This document shows positions 26,036 to 38,049 of a DNA stretch of 64,000 nt, piece by piece. Position numbers and translations under genes: made by a program. This stretch comes from Rhizobium rosettiformans. GTDB lineage: Bacteria; Pseudomonadota; Alphaproteobacteria; Rhizobiales; Rhizobiaceae. The notes beneath the pieces are model-generated. The model did not search any database. It was not told where the DNA came from and saw only the letters and a program-made list of their open reading frames with translations. The stretch spans positions 1,100,501 to 1,164,500 of the forward strand of contig NZ_CP032405.1 of NCBI RefSeq assembly GCF_016806065.1. Direction: 5' to 3'. Position 1 is the stretch's first letter. Each line of letters opens with the position of its first letter.

Positions 26036-26634
26036 TGATGCATGCAGCGACAGGCATGGCACTAGAACGGGATGCGTCACGCGGCACGGTCATTGCCGTT
26101 GTCGGCCCGAGCGGCGTCGGCAAGGACAGCCTCATGGATTTCGCACGCCGGCACTTTTCCGGCACAGAAGACATTCTTTTCGTCCGCCGCATGATCACCC
26201 GCCCGAAGGACTCCATCGGCGAGGATCATGAACCCGTCACTGCTGAGACCTTCGAGGCCTTGGTGCGGTCACGCGCCTTTGCCGTGTACTGGAAGGCCCA
26301 CGGCCTCGGCTACGGCATTCCGGCCGATGTCCACGACGATCTCGCTGCCGGTCGCGTCGTCATCGTCAACGGTTCCCGCTCCGCCCTCGAGGGGTTTCGG
26401 GCCGCATTTCCGCAGCTGCTGGTCGTGAACGTCACTGCCCGTCCGGACGTGTTGGCCAAGCGTCTCGCCGCCCGCGGACGCGAAACGGCAGCCGATATCG
26501 AGGCAAGACTCGCCCGTGCAACGGACCCCTTGCCCGAGGATGTAAAGGTCGTAACGATCGACAACAGCGGGGATCTGGCCGTAGCAGGCAGGCGACTGGT
26601 GGACCTGATTGAAGGTTTGCGGAGCGAAGTCTGA
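26035..26634 (+). CDS. phnN: PhnN, ribose 1,5-bisphosphokinase
   Basis: Guanylate-kinase-like enzyme of 199 residues that phosphorylates ribose 1,5-bisphosphate to PRPP, the last step of phosphonate use. P-loop GPSGVGKDS near residue 25, then RRMITRP (acceptor site) and VNGSRSAL. It is the last gene of the phosphonate block; the start overlaps the phnM stop (TGATG). A weak terminator follows. Confidence 0.94.
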   Translation: MMHAATGMALERDASRGTVIAVVGPSGVGKDSLMDFARRHFSGTEDILFVRRMITRPKDSIGEDHEPVTAETFEALVRSRAFAVYWKAHGLGYGIPADVHDDLAAGRVVIVNGSRSALEGFRAAFPQLLVVNVTARPDVLAKRLAARGRETAADIEARLARATDPLPEDVKVVTIDNSGDLAVAGRRLVDLIEGLRSEV

Positions 26635-26682
26635 GCGCAATTGCGCGCGAAAATCGATCATGGTGCCACACGGCACGGCCTA

Positions 26683-26705
26683 AGCGCTGCGCGCGCTGGC
26701 TTTTT
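26683..26705 (+). terminator. Probable terminator of the phosphonate operon
   Basis: AGCGC (26683-26687) and GCGCT (26693-26697) form a short GC stem, followed by GGC and five T (26701-26705). Modest, but placed between phnN and the ribosomal-protein promoter. Confidence 0.45.
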
Positions 26706-26717
26706 GCCGCTTTCTCC

Positions 26718-26746
26718 TTGACACTCCGCCCACCCTCACGTATGCG
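26718..26746 (+). promoter_or_regulatory. Sigma-70 promoter of rplU-rpmA
   Basis: TTGACA (26718-26723), 17 bases, TATGCG (26741-26746). An exact -35 and a partial -10. It gives a leader of about 145 bases before rplU with no frame in it; a regulatory leader structure is possible but was not identified. Confidence 0.6.
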
Positions 26747-26896
26747 ACGCTCGACTTAAAGCGTAGGCGAACTGCGCCTTCTGTTCTTCGCCTCCGGCGA
26801 TGCTCAACCGGCAGGATCAAAAATCCTGCTCCTCCGACTGACAAAAAGACGGCCCCTCGCAAGGGGAGAGCCGGAACGAACATGAAAGGATAAAAA

Positions 26897-27211
26897 ATGT
26901 TCGCAGTCATCAAGACCGGCGGTAAGCAGTACCGCGTAAACGCCAACGACGTGCTGACCATCGAAAAGCTGGAAGCCGAAGCTGGCGCAACCATCGAATT
27001 CACCGAGATTCTCGTGGTCGGCGAAGGCGAAACCGCAACCATCGGCGCGCCCTTCGTGGCTGGTGCCAAGGTTACGGCCGAAGTGGTCGAACAGACCCGC
27101 GGCAAGAAGGTCATCGCCTTCAAGAAGCGTCGTCGTCAGAACTCCAAGCGTTCGCGCGGCCATCGTCAGCACCACACTGTGGTGCGCATCACCGACATCG
27201 TCGCAGCCTGA
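26897..27211 (+). CDS. rplU: 50S ribosomal protein L21
   Basis: Ribosomal protein L21, 104 residues, starting [25 protein letters not shown]. The C-terminal basic part ([20 protein letters not shown]) and the HHTVVRI motif contact 23S rRNA. AAAGGAT precedes the ATG. It is followed 33 bases later by rpmA, the usual pair upstream of obgE. Confidence 0.98.
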   Translation: MFAVIKTGGKQYRVNANDVLTIEKLEAEAGATIEFTEILVVGEGETATIGAPFVAGAKVTAEVVEQTRGKKVIAFKKRRRQNSKRSRGHRQHHTVVRITDIVAA

Positions 27212-27244
27212 AACGCGGATAACAAGGTTTAAAGGAGCAATCCA

Positions 27245-27514
27245 ATGGCACACAAAAAAGCTGGCGGTTCCTCGCGCAACGGTCGCGATTCCAATTCCAA
27301 GCGCCTCGGCGTGAAGAAGTTCGGCGGCGAAGCCGTCATTCCGGGCAACATCATCGTGCGTCAGCGCGGTACGCAGTGGCATCCCGACGCCAATGTCGGC
27401 ATGGGCAAGGATCACACCGTATTTGCGCTCATCGAAGGCAATGTCGCGTACCGTACCAAGGCCAACGGCAAGGTATACGTGTCCGTAATGCCGAAAGCCG
27501 AAGCAGCAGAATAA
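27245..27514 (+). CDS. rpmA: 50S ribosomal protein L27
   Basis: Ribosomal protein L27, 89 residues, starting [20 protein letters not shown], with the conserved GVKKFGGE and VRQRGT motifs. The N-terminal tail reaches the peptidyl-transferase centre; it starts directly with AHKK, so no processed extension of the Firmicutes type. AAAGGAG precedes the start. A very strong terminator follows. Confidence 0.98.
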   Translation: MAHKKAGGSSRNGRDSNSKRLGVKKFGGEAVIPGNIIVRQRGTQWHPDANVGMGKDHTVFALIEGNVAYRTKANGKVYVSVMPKAEAAE

Positions 27515-27577
27515 AGCCGGTAGCGTTTAACAGCCGGCGTCTCATCGACCCGGCTGACCGCACCAGGTTCAGTCTAG

Positions 27578-27613
27578 AAAAAAGGGGAGATGGGGCGCCA
27601 TCTCCCCTTTTTT
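27578..27613 (+). terminator. Terminator of rplU-rpmA
   Basis: A 16-base perfect stem (27578-27593 with 27598-27613, core GGGGAGATGG/CCATCTCCCC) with a GGCG loop, flanked by A6 and T6, so it can act on both strands. Confidence 0.95.
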
Positions 27614-27638
27614 CTTGTCCAACGAAGGAGACTGAACC

Positions 27639-28277
27639 ATGGAAAGTCTGATGTTGAGGGATGACCAATCACGGTCGCCCGAAGAACGGCCAAGGCCCGA
27701 TCGGCCGAGGAGCGATTGCCCTGTCTTACTGTCGCAAAGGCTCGTCCTGCGCGCTCCCCACATCGAAGACATCGACGCCCTTGCCCATCTCGCCAACAAC
27801 GCCGCAATTGCCACCATGGTGGCGCGCATGCCGCATCCCTACACGGCAAAAGACGCGGCCGACTTCGTGCGACGCACGAATATCGGCGAGATCGGCAAGT
27901 GCGTCTATGCCATCACGAAAGCGGACAATGGCGAATTCCTTGGTTGCTGCGCGCTGGAGCCCAATCCGGCTGACGATACCACCCTGGAAATGGGTTACTG
28001 GCTGGGGGAACCCTACTGGAACAAGGGTTACGCTACGGAAGCGGCCCATGCACTGATCGACATGGCCTTCCGCACCCGTGAATGGGTGAGCCGCATCGAT
28101 GCGCGCTGCCGGGTGACCAACATCGCCTCACGCCGCGTCATCCAGAAGTGCGGCTTCCAGTTCCAGGGCACCGGCATGGTCGGCAACCTGGCCATGGGCG
28201 GAACAGTCCCCGTCGAATGGTACCGGCTGGATCGCAAGACCTGGCTGTCCCTGAAGAGCTGGGGGGAAATGCGATGA
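27639..28277 (+). CDS. GNAT N-acetyltransferase (RimJ/RimL type), first of a pair
   Basis: Acetyl-CoA-dependent acetyltransferase of 212 residues. After about 25 variable residues come RLVLRAP, the beta strands YWLGEPYWNKGYATEAAHALI (acetyl-CoA loop Q/R-x-x-G-x-G/A replaced by N-K-G-Y-A) and NIASRRVIQKCGFQ. It is of the ribosomal-protein-alanine acetyltransferase type, but its substrate is unknown. A second GNAT gene overlaps its end. The position between rpmA and obgE is conserved in Rhizobiaceae. Confidence 0.9.
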   Translation: MESLMLRDDQSRSPEERPRPDRPRSDCPVLLSQRLVLRAPHIEDIDALAHLANNAAIATMVARMPHPYTAKDAADFVRRTNIGEIGKCVYAITKADNGEFLGCCALEPNPADDTTLEMGYWLGEPYWNKGYATEAAHALIDMAFRTREWVSRIDARCRVTNIASRRVIQKCGFQFQGTGMVGNLAMGGTVPVEWYRLDRKTWLSLKSWGEMR

Positions 28278-28861
28278 GCGCGCTTGTTGCAGAAAGAGCG
28301 GTGCTCGCAACGCCCATGCCGGGACCCTGCCCGGTCATCGAAACGGCACGCCTCACCCTGCGTCCACATCGGATGCAGGATGCCGATGCGATTGCCGGGT
28401 CGCTCGGCGACTTCGAAGTCGCTCGCATGCTGACGCGTGTGCCTGTTCCCTATGATCGGGAGGACGGTCGCGATTGGTTGAACATGGTGACATCGGGCCT
28501 GAAGTCCGACTGGCATTTTGCAATCACCCTGGATGGGGTGCATGTCGGCGTCGTCTCTCTGGAGGTCCGCCATGGTCTTTGGCACGTCGGCTACTGGCTG
28601 AACCGCTTCTATTGGGGCAAGGGCATCATGTCCGAAGCGCTCGAGGCAGCGCTCGAGCGCTTCTTCCGACGCATGCCGGGGGTCGAGATCGCAAGCGGCG
28701 CCTTTGCCGATAATCTGGCCTCGCGCCGGGTGCTGGAAGGGCGCGGATTCCGGATCGTCGGGGTGCGCGACGTCTATTCGAAGTCGCGCGCGCAGATGGT
28801 GTCGCTGGTCGAAATGCGGCTCGGCCAGACGGATTTTGCCAGCCGCAGTCACAAAGCATAG
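28274..28861 (+). CDS. GNAT N-acetyltransferase (RimJ/RimL type), second of a pair
   Basis: A 195-residue GNAT protein starting MSALVAERAV at the ATG that overlaps the previous stop (ATGA). TARLTLRP, GYWLNRFYWGKGIMSEAL and NLASRRVLEGRGF are the family blocks. It is similar in plan to the upstream gene, so the two may be an old tandem duplication or may act as a heterodimer. A longer open frame from 28082 is out-of-frame sequence of the first gene. Confidence 0.9.
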   Translation: MSALVAERAVLATPMPGPCPVIETARLTLRPHRMQDADAIAGSLGDFEVARMLTRVPVPYDREDGRDWLNMVTSGLKSDWHFAITLDGVHVGVVSLEVRHGLWHVGYWLNRFYWGKGIMSEALEAALERFFRRMPGVEIASGAFADNLASRRVLEGRGFRIVGVRDVYSKSRAQMVSLVEMRLGQTDFASRSHKA

Positions 28862-28896
28862 CCGACTTTCCTCCGGGCGCTCCGCGCCCGGAGTCA

Positions 28897-29757
28897 CTAC
28901 TCCCCGAGCTCGACCCAGACCGGGAAATGGTCGGATCCGACGGCCGACCGATCCACATGGCAGTTCCTCAGTCGACCAACGAGACCGCCACTGACGAAGC
29001 AGTAATCGAGATGCATGCGCCGCGAACCATCCTCGCTGACCCAGCTATAGCCGTCCGCAGGCCGCGAATTCAGATGCGCTTCGGCATCGACGGGAAAGCT
29101 CGCTCTCGGCGCCCGCCCGTAATAGGCATCCTTGCGACCGACCATAGCAGTGTATTCGGGGCTTTCCGGCTCCATGTTGAAGTCCCCCATAATAAGGAAG
29201 TCCTCCGGCAGCGGCGGATCGGTAACGGCGAATTCGATCGCACCCGTCAGCGCTCCGCCCTCGGAGAGATAACCGAAGACACGCTCCTTGAGATAGGCGA
29301 TCTGGGCGATGCGCTCGTCCGGCGAGACATGATCGAGATGGACGGAATAGACGCGCAGCGCTCCGTCAGGAGCATCGATGACGGTCTCCAGCGCGCCGCG
29401 CTGCAGGTTCAGCTTGTCGAATGTGCGGTTGCGCGGCAGAAGCAGGTTGCGGCTCGATCGGATCGGATAACGCGACAGGACCATGTTGCCGAACTGGAAG
29501 CGCCGCTCACGGAGGCGACCGTCAATCGTGGTATTATCCACCAGCACGTCGCAGGCCGGACCGAAGGCCGCAAAGTAGTCCGGAAACAATGCGGAAAAGG
29601 TCTCGACCAGATCGGCGTAACCGTTCCGGCTATAGCCACGGGTCACCTCCTGCAGAGCGATCACGTCCGCATCGCGGATGCTGTCGGCGATCCGATCAGG
29701 GTCAAAACGCCCGTCCTGGCCGACGCCATACTGGATGTTGTAGCTTACGAACTTCAC
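28897..29757 (-). CDS. Endonuclease/exonuclease/phosphatase family protein
   Basis: A 286-residue EEP-fold hydrolase. Motifs in order: KFVSYNIQYG (Asn, metal), LQEV (Glu), YSVHLDH, MGDFNMEPESPEY (catalytic Asp and Asn) and GSDHFPVWVEL (His). It acts on phosphodiesters of nucleic acid or lipid; the substrate is unknown. The start is GTG at 29757 with AAAGAG or GGAGG upstream. The frame stays open to 30570, but that part is antisense to obgE and is not believed. It is divergent from obgE. Confidence 0.9.
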   Translation of the reverse strand: MKFVSYNIQYGVGQDGRFDPDRIADSIRDADVIALQEVTRGYSRNGYADLVETFSALFPDYFAAFGPACDVLVDNTTIDGRLRERRFQFGNMVLSRYPIRSSRNLLLPRNRTFDKLNLQRGALETVIDAPDGALRVYSVHLDHVSPDERIAQIAYLKERVFGYLSEGGALTGAIEFAVTDPPLPEDFLIMGDFNMEPESPEYTAMVGRKDAYYGRAPRASFPVDAEAHLNSRPADGYSWVSEDGSRRMHLDYCFVSGGLVGRLRNCHVDRSAVGSDHFPVWVELGE

Positions 29758-29769
29758 GATACTCTTTGA

Positions 29770-30935
<1,166 letters not shown>

Positions 30936-30936
<1 letters not shown>

Positions 30937-32103
30937 TGTCCACCCGGCTCCGCTCGCTTTCCCGCGTCAAGCGGGTCGTCATCAAGATCGGGTCCGCCCT
31001 TCTGGTCGATCGAGGGTCCGGGATCCGCAAGCAATGGCTCGATGCGATCTGTGACGATATCGCAGCCCTGAAAGCCCGTGGGACCGACGTTCTCGTCGTG
31101 TCCTCAGGTGCGATTGCGCTCGGTCGAACCGTGCTCGACATGCCCTCCGGTGCCCTCAAGCTCGAGGAGAGCCAGGCCTGCGCTGCTGTCGGCCAGATCG
31201 CATTGGCCCGCCACTGGTCGGAAAGCCTTTCGCGACACCAGATTGTTGCCGGCCAGATCCTGCTGACGCTCGGCGACACCGAGGAACGCCGGCGTTACCT
31301 GAACGCCCGCGCCACCCTCAGCCAGCTCTTGAAGATCGGCGCCATCCCGATCATCAACGAGAACGACACGGTCGCGACCACTGAAATCCGTTATGGCGAC
31401 AATGACCGGCTTGCCGCTCGCGTGGCCACCATGGCCGGCGCCGACCTGCTTGTGCTGCTCTCCGATATCGACGGCCTCTATACCGCCCCGCCGCACCTCG
31501 ATCCTGAGGCGCAGTTTCTCGATACGATCGAGGAAATCACGCCCGCCATCGAAGCCATGGCTGGAGGGGCTGCCTCCGAGCTCTCCCGTGGAGGCATGCG
31601 CACCAAGATCGATGCCGGCAAGATCGCAACCAGCGCCGGCTGCGCCATGATCATCGCTTCCGGCAAGACGATGAACCCGCTGTCATCGATCGAAAACGGA
31701 GCACGCCATTCCTGGTTTGCAGCCTCCAAGTCGCCCGTCACGGCACGCAAGACCTGGATCGCTGGTCAGCTACAGCCGGCAGGCACGCTTCAGGTCGACA
31801 ACGGCGCCGAAGGCGCGCTGCGCTCGGGCAAGAGCCTGTTACCGGCCGGTGTGCGCTCCGTCTCCGGCGCCTTCCATCGCGGCGATACCGTATCGATCGT
31901 CACGATCGAAGGACGCGAGATCGCCCGTGGACTGGCGGGTTACGACGCCGACGAGGCGCGCCGCATCTGCGGCCGCAAATCCAACGAAATCGAGCAGATC
32001 CTCGGTTATGCAGGTCGCGCTGCGATGATTCATCGCGACGACCTCGTCATGACCGAACTCGGCCAGCGCGAAAGCGCAGCCGGTGACCGGAAGGATGCCG
32101 CCC

Positions 32104-32111
<8 letters not shown>
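30936..32111 (+). CDS. proB: Glutamate 5-kinase
   Basis: First enzyme of proline synthesis, 391 residues. Amino-acid kinase domain ([11 protein letters not shown] near 15, [21 protein letters not shown] near 150, LLSDIDGLY near 172) and a C-terminal PUA domain (about 285-375). The ATG overlaps the obgE stop (TGATG); a TTG one codon upstream is less likely. It overlaps proA, the next enzyme. Confidence 0.97.
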
Positions 32112-33387
<1,276 letters not shown>

Positions 33388-33388
33388 C

Positions 33389-34021
33389 GTGGCGGAAGAG
33401 GCGGTCGCCCATCGTCATCTGGTGATGCCGCATGTCGAGCGCGGCATGGTGATCGGCCTCTTCGGCGGTTCCTTTAACCCGCCGCATGCGGGGCACCTTC
33501 TGGTCGCCGAGATCGCTTTGCGTCGCCTTGGTCTTGACCAGCTCTGGTGGCTGGTGACACCGGGCAACCCGTTGAAGAGCCGAACGGAGCTGATGCCTCT
33601 CGCAGAGCGTCTGAACGCCTGCGAGCAATTGGCCACGGATCCGCGCATCAAGGTCACCGCCTTCGAGAAAACGCTCGGAACGAGTTACACCGCACGCACG
33701 CTCGAGTTCATTCGTACTCGCAATCCGCATGCCCATTTCATCTGGATCATGGGGGCCGACAATCTCGCCGGTTTCCATCGCTGGCAGCGCTGGCAGAAGA
33801 TCGCCACCACCTTCCCGATCGCCGTGATCGACCGACCTGGCTCGACGCTCGCCTATCTCTCCTCGAAGATGGCCCGCACCTTCGACTATGCACGTGTCGA
33901 TGAGGAGGATGCAGGCGTACTCTGGCAGAAGCGGGCGCCGGCCTGGACCTTCATTCACGGACCCCGCTCGACGCTGAGTTCGTCGGCGATCCGAGCGGCC
34001 GCAGGCACCGTGCGACAATGA
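33389..34021 (+). CDS. nadD: Nicotinate-nucleotide adenylyltransferase
   Basis: NAD synthesis enzyme of 210 residues converting nicotinate mononucleotide to deamido-NAD. GLFGGSFNPPHAGH near 23 is the nucleotidyl-transferase H-x-G-H motif, and SSSAIR at the end is the ISSTxIR motif. The start is GTG one base after proA; shorter starts inside the first 20 residues are possible. NadD-RsfS-RlmH is a standard bacterial order. Confidence 0.95.
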   Translation: MAEEAVAHRHLVMPHVERGMVIGLFGGSFNPPHAGHLLVAEIALRRLGLDQLWWLVTPGNPLKSRTELMPLAERLNACEQLATDPRIKVTAFEKTLGTSYTARTLEFIRTRNPHAHFIWIMGADNLAGFHRWQRWQKIATTFPIAVIDRPGSTLAYLSSKMARTFDYARVDEEDAGVLWQKRAPAWTFIHGPRSTLSSSAIRAAAGTVRQ

Positions 34022-34149
34022 CGACGCAAAGCCCCCGCATCTGCGACCATGCCTTGAAAGTTTAATGGATCGATGCCACCTTTTGTCGGTGATCTCAGTT
34101 ATGAGAATCGCAGACGTGCTGTTCTGTTTTGCCAAGGAAAGGACGAACT

Positions 34150-34560
34150 CTGACAACAGTACACACCAAGGGACGCGCCTCCCGCGCTATCCCGAAGAGC
34201 ATGGAACGTGGCGCCGATGCTGCAGCCCGTGCGCTTGAGCTGGTCCTCGCAAGCCTCGAGGACTCGAAAGCAGAAGACATCGTCTCCATCGACATTGCCG
34301 GCAAATCGGCGCTGGGCGACTACATGGTGGTCGTATCCGGACGCTCGAACCGTCATGTCTCGGCGATCAGCGAACACCTCATCTCCGACTTGAAGGACGA
34401 AGGCCTGGGTTCCGCCCGCGTCGAAGGCCTGGAGACCGGCGATTGGGTTCTGATCGACACGGGAGACATCATCGTGCATGTGTTCCGACCTGAAATCCGC
34501 GAATTCTACAACCTGGAAAGGATGTGGGCAGCGCCGGATATCGAGGATCGCCTGCACTGA
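34150..34560 (+). CDS. rsfS: Ribosomal silencing factor RsfS
   Basis: RsfS/Iojap protein of about 136 residues that binds L14 and blocks subunit joining in starvation. Core motifs DIVSIDIAGKSALGDYMVVVSGRSNRH (in the N-terminal half) and GDWVLIDTGDIIVHVF, REFYNLERMW are complete. The start is unclear. A CTG at 34150 has an ideal AAGGAAAGGA site and gives the usual TTVHTKGRA N-terminus. A TTG at 34129 and an ATG at 34201 are the alternatives. Confidence 0.93.
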   Translation: MTTVHTKGRASRAIPKSMERGADAAARALELVLASLEDSKAEDIVSIDIAGKSALGDYMVVVSGRSNRHVSAISEHLISDLKDEGLGSARVEGLETGDWVLIDTGDIIVHVFRPEIREFYNLERMWAAPDIEDRLH

Positions 34561-34663
34561 AAACGGCCGGCCGTCCGTCGGACGGTCCCGAAGCCGGATT
34601 GACACGGCAGTGCTCTTGCTGCCGATAGAGATGGTTTTGTGACCTGAACCTGGGACTGCCCGC

Positions 34664-35146
34664 ATGAAAATTGGCATCTACGCCGTGGGCCGGCTGAAAG
34701 CCGGTCCGGAGAAGGAACTCGCGTCCCGCTATCTGGACCGCTTCGCCAAGGCTGGACCGCAATGCGGCCTGGAATTCACGCGCTCCGTGGAGCTGAATGA
34801 AAGCCGCGCCGGCAATGCCGACACGAGAAAGCGCGAGGAAGCCCAGGAGCTTTCCCGCCAGATCCCTGACGGCGCGCTGATTGTCGTCCTCGACGAGCGC
34901 GGCAAGGCCTTTGACAGTACCGAATTTGCGAAATTCGTCGGCGATGCTGCCGATAACGGCCAGCGCGACATGGCCTTCGTCATCGGCGGCGCCGATGGTA
35001 TCGACCCCGACCTGCGAGATCGTGCCCGGCTCGTCCTCAATCTTGGCAAGCTGACCTGGCCGCACCAGCTCGTGCGCATCCTGATTGCCGAGCAGCTTTA
35101 CCGGGCCGTGACCATCCTGACAGGACATCCCTATCACCGTGTTTGA
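34664..35146 (+). CDS. rlmH: 23S rRNA pseudouridine-1915 N3-methyltransferase
   Basis: SPOUT-fold methyltransferase of 160 residues that modifies pseudouridine 1915 in helix 69. VVLDERGKAFDS, the knot motif FVIGGADGID near 105 and LTWPHQLVRILIAEQLYRAV at the end are conserved. It forms a dimer in relatives. Length is normal. It follows rsfS after about 100 bases, with no terminator visible. Confidence 0.96.
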   Translation: MKIGIYAVGRLKAGPEKELASRYLDRFAKAGPQCGLEFTRSVELNESRAGNADTRKREEAQELSRQIPDGALIVVLDERGKAFDSTEFAKFVGDAADNGQRDMAFVIGGADGIDPDLRDRARLVLNLGKLTWPHQLVRILIAEQLYRAVTILTGHPYHRV

Positions 35147-35217
35147 GGCGCTGATCACGATCGGCACGGCATACCTTTGCCTTGGTCGCAAATCAGCGTA
35201 TTTTCCCGCCGAACCGG

Positions 35218-36729
35218 ATGAAGCCTTTGCCCACTGCAGCCAATGACAATGCACGTCTGATCGACGGCAGCCGCCGCAAGGCTGGCCTGACGGCGGCCTG
35301 CGTTCTGGCAGCACTGGTGGCATCGGCATCACCGCTTTCGACCCGTGCACAACAGCCCTCACCTCCGAGTGAGGCGATTGAAACCCCTGCCGATGCTGAG
35401 ACCACCACCGGTGCCCTGCCGCCGGGCCCCGCGACGACGGGTGATCGCGTCGTATTAGGTCCAGCGCCTGATCCAGCCCTCGAACTGCGCGCCAAGCGGG
35501 ATCAGGTGAGCTCGGAATTGCAGGAAATCGCCGCCAGCATGAAGCTGTCGGAAGAAAAGGCGACCGAACTCGAGAACAGCATCGCAGAGCTGGAGAAGAC
35601 CTCCGAGAGCCTGAAGACCGCACTGATCGAATCCGCCAAACGCCGCAAGGACATCGAAAAGCAGATCAGCGAGGGCGAAAAACGGCTGGCCGATATCGGT
35701 CTGCGTGAGGATGAGATCCGCGCGTCCTTCCGCGAGCGCCGGTCGATGCTCGCCGAAGTCCTCGCTGCTCTCCAGCGGATGGGCCGCAATCCGCCGCCGG
35801 CCCTTCTGGTCAGTCCCGAGGACGCACTCGGCTCCGTCCGCACAGCGATCCTTCTGGGTGCTGTCGTCCCCGGCATTCGCCACGAGACGGACAAGCTGGC
35901 CGCCGATCTCGAAGAGTTGATCGCGCTCAGGAATGCGGGGAAGCAGGAGATGGACGGCCTCGTCGCGGCCATCGCCAACCGCCAGGAGGAAGAGCGGCGG
36001 ATGGATCTTCTCGTCGTCGAAAACGATCGGCTCGCCCGCACGAATTCGCTGCAGCTGCAGGCAGAACGCAAGCAATCGGAGGCACTTGCCGAGCGTGCCT
36101 CAACGATGGAGGCCCTGATCCAGTCGCTCGAAAGCGAGATCACCTCGGTGCGTCAGGCGGCAGAACTTGCCCGCGCCGAGGAGGCACGACGCAGCCAGAT
36201 GAGCGAGGAGCAGAGAGCCCGCGCGCTGGAGCTTGCGCAGTCCGGACTGCCCGATAAAAACCGCATTGCGCCAGCATATCCGTTCTCTGAGCTGAAGCAG
36301 AAACTGGACTTGCCGGTTGCCGGCGAAACCCTGCGACAGTTCGGCGATCCGGACGGGACAGGCCACCAGGCGCAGGGCATCGTCATTGCCTCACAGCCCG
36401 GTTCGCTGGTCACTGCACCGGCCGATGCATGGGTAGTGTTTGCTGGAAATTTTCGAAGCTACGGCCAGATGATCATTCTGAATACGGGCGACGGCTATCA
36501 TATGGTGCTGTCCGGCATGGACCGGATCAGCACGAGCCAAGGCAAGTTCGTCCTCTCTGGGGAGCCTCTGGCGACCATGGGTGAGAAAAGAGTGGCAAGC
36601 GCGACGGTATTGGCGCTGGAAACCGATCGGCCGACGCTTTACATTGAACTTCGGAAAGACGGTAAACCGGTTGATTCCCGTCCCTGGTGGGCCGGAGGCG
36701 ATTCTGGAAAGGCACAGAATGATACGTAG
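35218..36729 (+). CDS. EnvC-like murein hydrolase activator with degenerate LytM domain
   Basis: An exported protein of 503 residues. Signal-type segment near 22-45, a Pro/Thr-rich stretch, a long coiled coil (about 95-205 and 240-345), then a C-terminal M23/LytM domain (about 355-490). The M23 zinc motifs H-x3-D and H-x-H are not present (GHQAQG and YHMVLSG stand in their places), so it should activate amidases rather than cut peptidoglycan, as EnvC does at the septum. It overlaps ctpA by 11 bases; the EnvC-CtpA-DUF610 order is conserved. The start is uncertain; no good ribosome-binding site was seen. Confidence 0.9.
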   Translation: MKPLPTAANDNARLIDGSRRKAGLTAACVLAALVASASPLSTRAQQPSPPSEAIETPADAETTTGALPPGPATTGDRVVLGPAPDPALELRAKRDQVSSELQEIAASMKLSEEKATELENSIAELEKTSESLKTALIESAKRRKDIEKQISEGEKRLADIGLREDEIRASFRERRSMLAEVLAALQRMGRNPPPALLVSPEDALGSVRTAILLGAVVPGIRHETDKLAADLEELIALRNAGKQEMDGLVAAIANRQEEERRMDLLVVENDRLARTNSLQLQAERKQSEALAERASTMEALIQSLESEITSVRQAAELARAEEARRSQMSEEQRARALELAQSGLPDKNRIAPAYPFSELKQKLDLPVAGETLRQFGDPDGTGHQAQGIVIASQPGSLVTAPADAWVVFAGNFRSYGQMIILNTGDGYHMVLSGMDRISTSQGKFVLSGEPLATMGEKRVASATVLALETDRPTLYIELRKDGKPVDSRPWWAGGDSGKAQNDT

Positions 36730-38038
36730 GGTCTCTCTTCTCCTCGTCGGCGCATTGATGGGCGCAACCGCGATGAGCGTCATTTATTCGGCGGGTGTTC
36801 CGGCGCAGGCTGCGGGCAATTCCACCTATCGTGAACTGTCGATCTTCGGCGATGTCTTTGAGCGCATTCGCGCCCAATACGTGACACCGCCGGACGAGAA
36901 CAAGCTGGTTGAAAGTGCCATCAACGGCATGCTGACCTCGCTGGATCCGCACTCCGTCTACATGAACGCCAAGGATGCGGCCGACATGCAGACACAGACG
37001 CGCGGTGAATTCGGCGGCATCGGCATCGAAGTCACGATGGAGGAAGAGCTCGTCAAGGTCATCACGCCGATCGACGACACGCCCGGCGCCAAGGCCGGCA
37101 TTCTCGCCGGCGACTTCATCTCCGAAATCAACGGCGAAAGCGTGCGCGGCCTCAAGCTCGAGGAAGCTGTCGAAAAGATGCGTGGGGCGGTCAACACGCC
37201 GATCAAGCTGACCATCCTGCGCGAGGGTGCCGACAAGCCGTTGGACATCACCGTGACCCGCGAGATCATTGCGATCCGCGCCGTCAAGTCGCGCGTCGAG
37301 GGCGATGTCGGTTATCTGCGCGTCATCTCGTTTACCGAGAAGACCTATGACGATCTGGAAGCGGCGATCGAGAAGATCAAGAAGGAAGTCCCGGAAGACA
37401 AGCTGAAGGGCTATGTCCTTGACCTGCGTCTCAACCCGGGTGGCCTGCTCGATCAGGCGATCTATGTCTCCGACGCCTTCCTGGAGCGTGGCGAAGTGGT
37501 TTCGACCCGTTCGCGCGATCCGCAGGATACCCGCCGCTTCAACGCCACCGCAGGCGATCTGACCGACGGCAAGCCGGTGGTCGTCCTGATCAATGGCGGT
37601 TCGGCATCGGCATCGGAAATCGTGGCCGGCGCGCTGCAGGATCTGAAGCGTGCGACCGTGCTCGGCACCCGCTCCTTCGGCAAGGGTTCCGTGCAGACCA
37701 TCATCCCGATGGGCGACAAGGGCGCATTGCGCCTGACGACGGCACTCTATTACACGCCCTCCGGCAGTTCGATCCAGGGAACCGGCATCGAGCCCGACAT
37801 CAAGGTCGAGCAGCCGCTTCCGGAAGATCTCCAGGGCAAGGTGCGGACCGAAGGCGAATCCTCTCTTCCTGGCCACATCAAGGGCCAGAACGAGAACGAG
37901 GAAGGCTCCGGCTCGGTTGCCTATGTGCCGCCGGAAGCCAAGGACGACGTCCAGCTCAACTATGCACTCGACCTGCTGCGTGGCGTGAAGACCGATCCGG
38001 CCTTCCCCGCCGATCCGCAGAAGGCCGCTCTGCAGTAA
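36719..38038 (+). CDS. ctpA: Carboxy-terminal processing protease CtpA
   Basis: S41 periplasmic protease of 439 residues with an N-terminal signal/anchor (MIRRVSLLLVGALMGATAM), a PDZ domain (about 85-165) and the catalytic domain. The nucleophile Ser is in GGSASASEIVAGAL and the Lys in RSFGKGSVQT, the Ser-Lys dyad of the family. It probably trims peptidoglycan enzymes or other envelope proteins. The start lies inside the end of the envC-like gene. A strong terminator follows. Confidence 0.96.
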   Translation: MIRRVSLLLVGALMGATAMSVIYSAGVPAQAAGNSTYRELSIFGDVFERIRAQYVTPPDENKLVESAINGMLTSLDPHSVYMNAKDAADMQTQTRGEFGGIGIEVTMEEELVKVITPIDDTPGAKAGILAGDFISEINGESVRGLKLEEAVEKMRGAVNTPIKLTILREGADKPLDITVTREIIAIRAVKSRVEGDVGYLRVISFTEKTYDDLEAAIEKIKKEVPEDKLKGYVLDLRLNPGGLLDQAIYVSDAFLERGEVVSTRSRDPQDTRRFNATAGDLTDGKPVVVLINGGSASASEIVAGALQDLKRATVLGTRSFGKGSVQTIIPMGDKGALRLTTALYYTPSGSSIQGTGIEPDIKVEQPLPEDLQGKVRTEGESSLPGHIKGQNENEEGSGSVAYVPPEAKDDVQLNYALDLLRGVKTDPAFPADPQKAALQ

Positions 38039-38049
38039 GCATCTGATCT

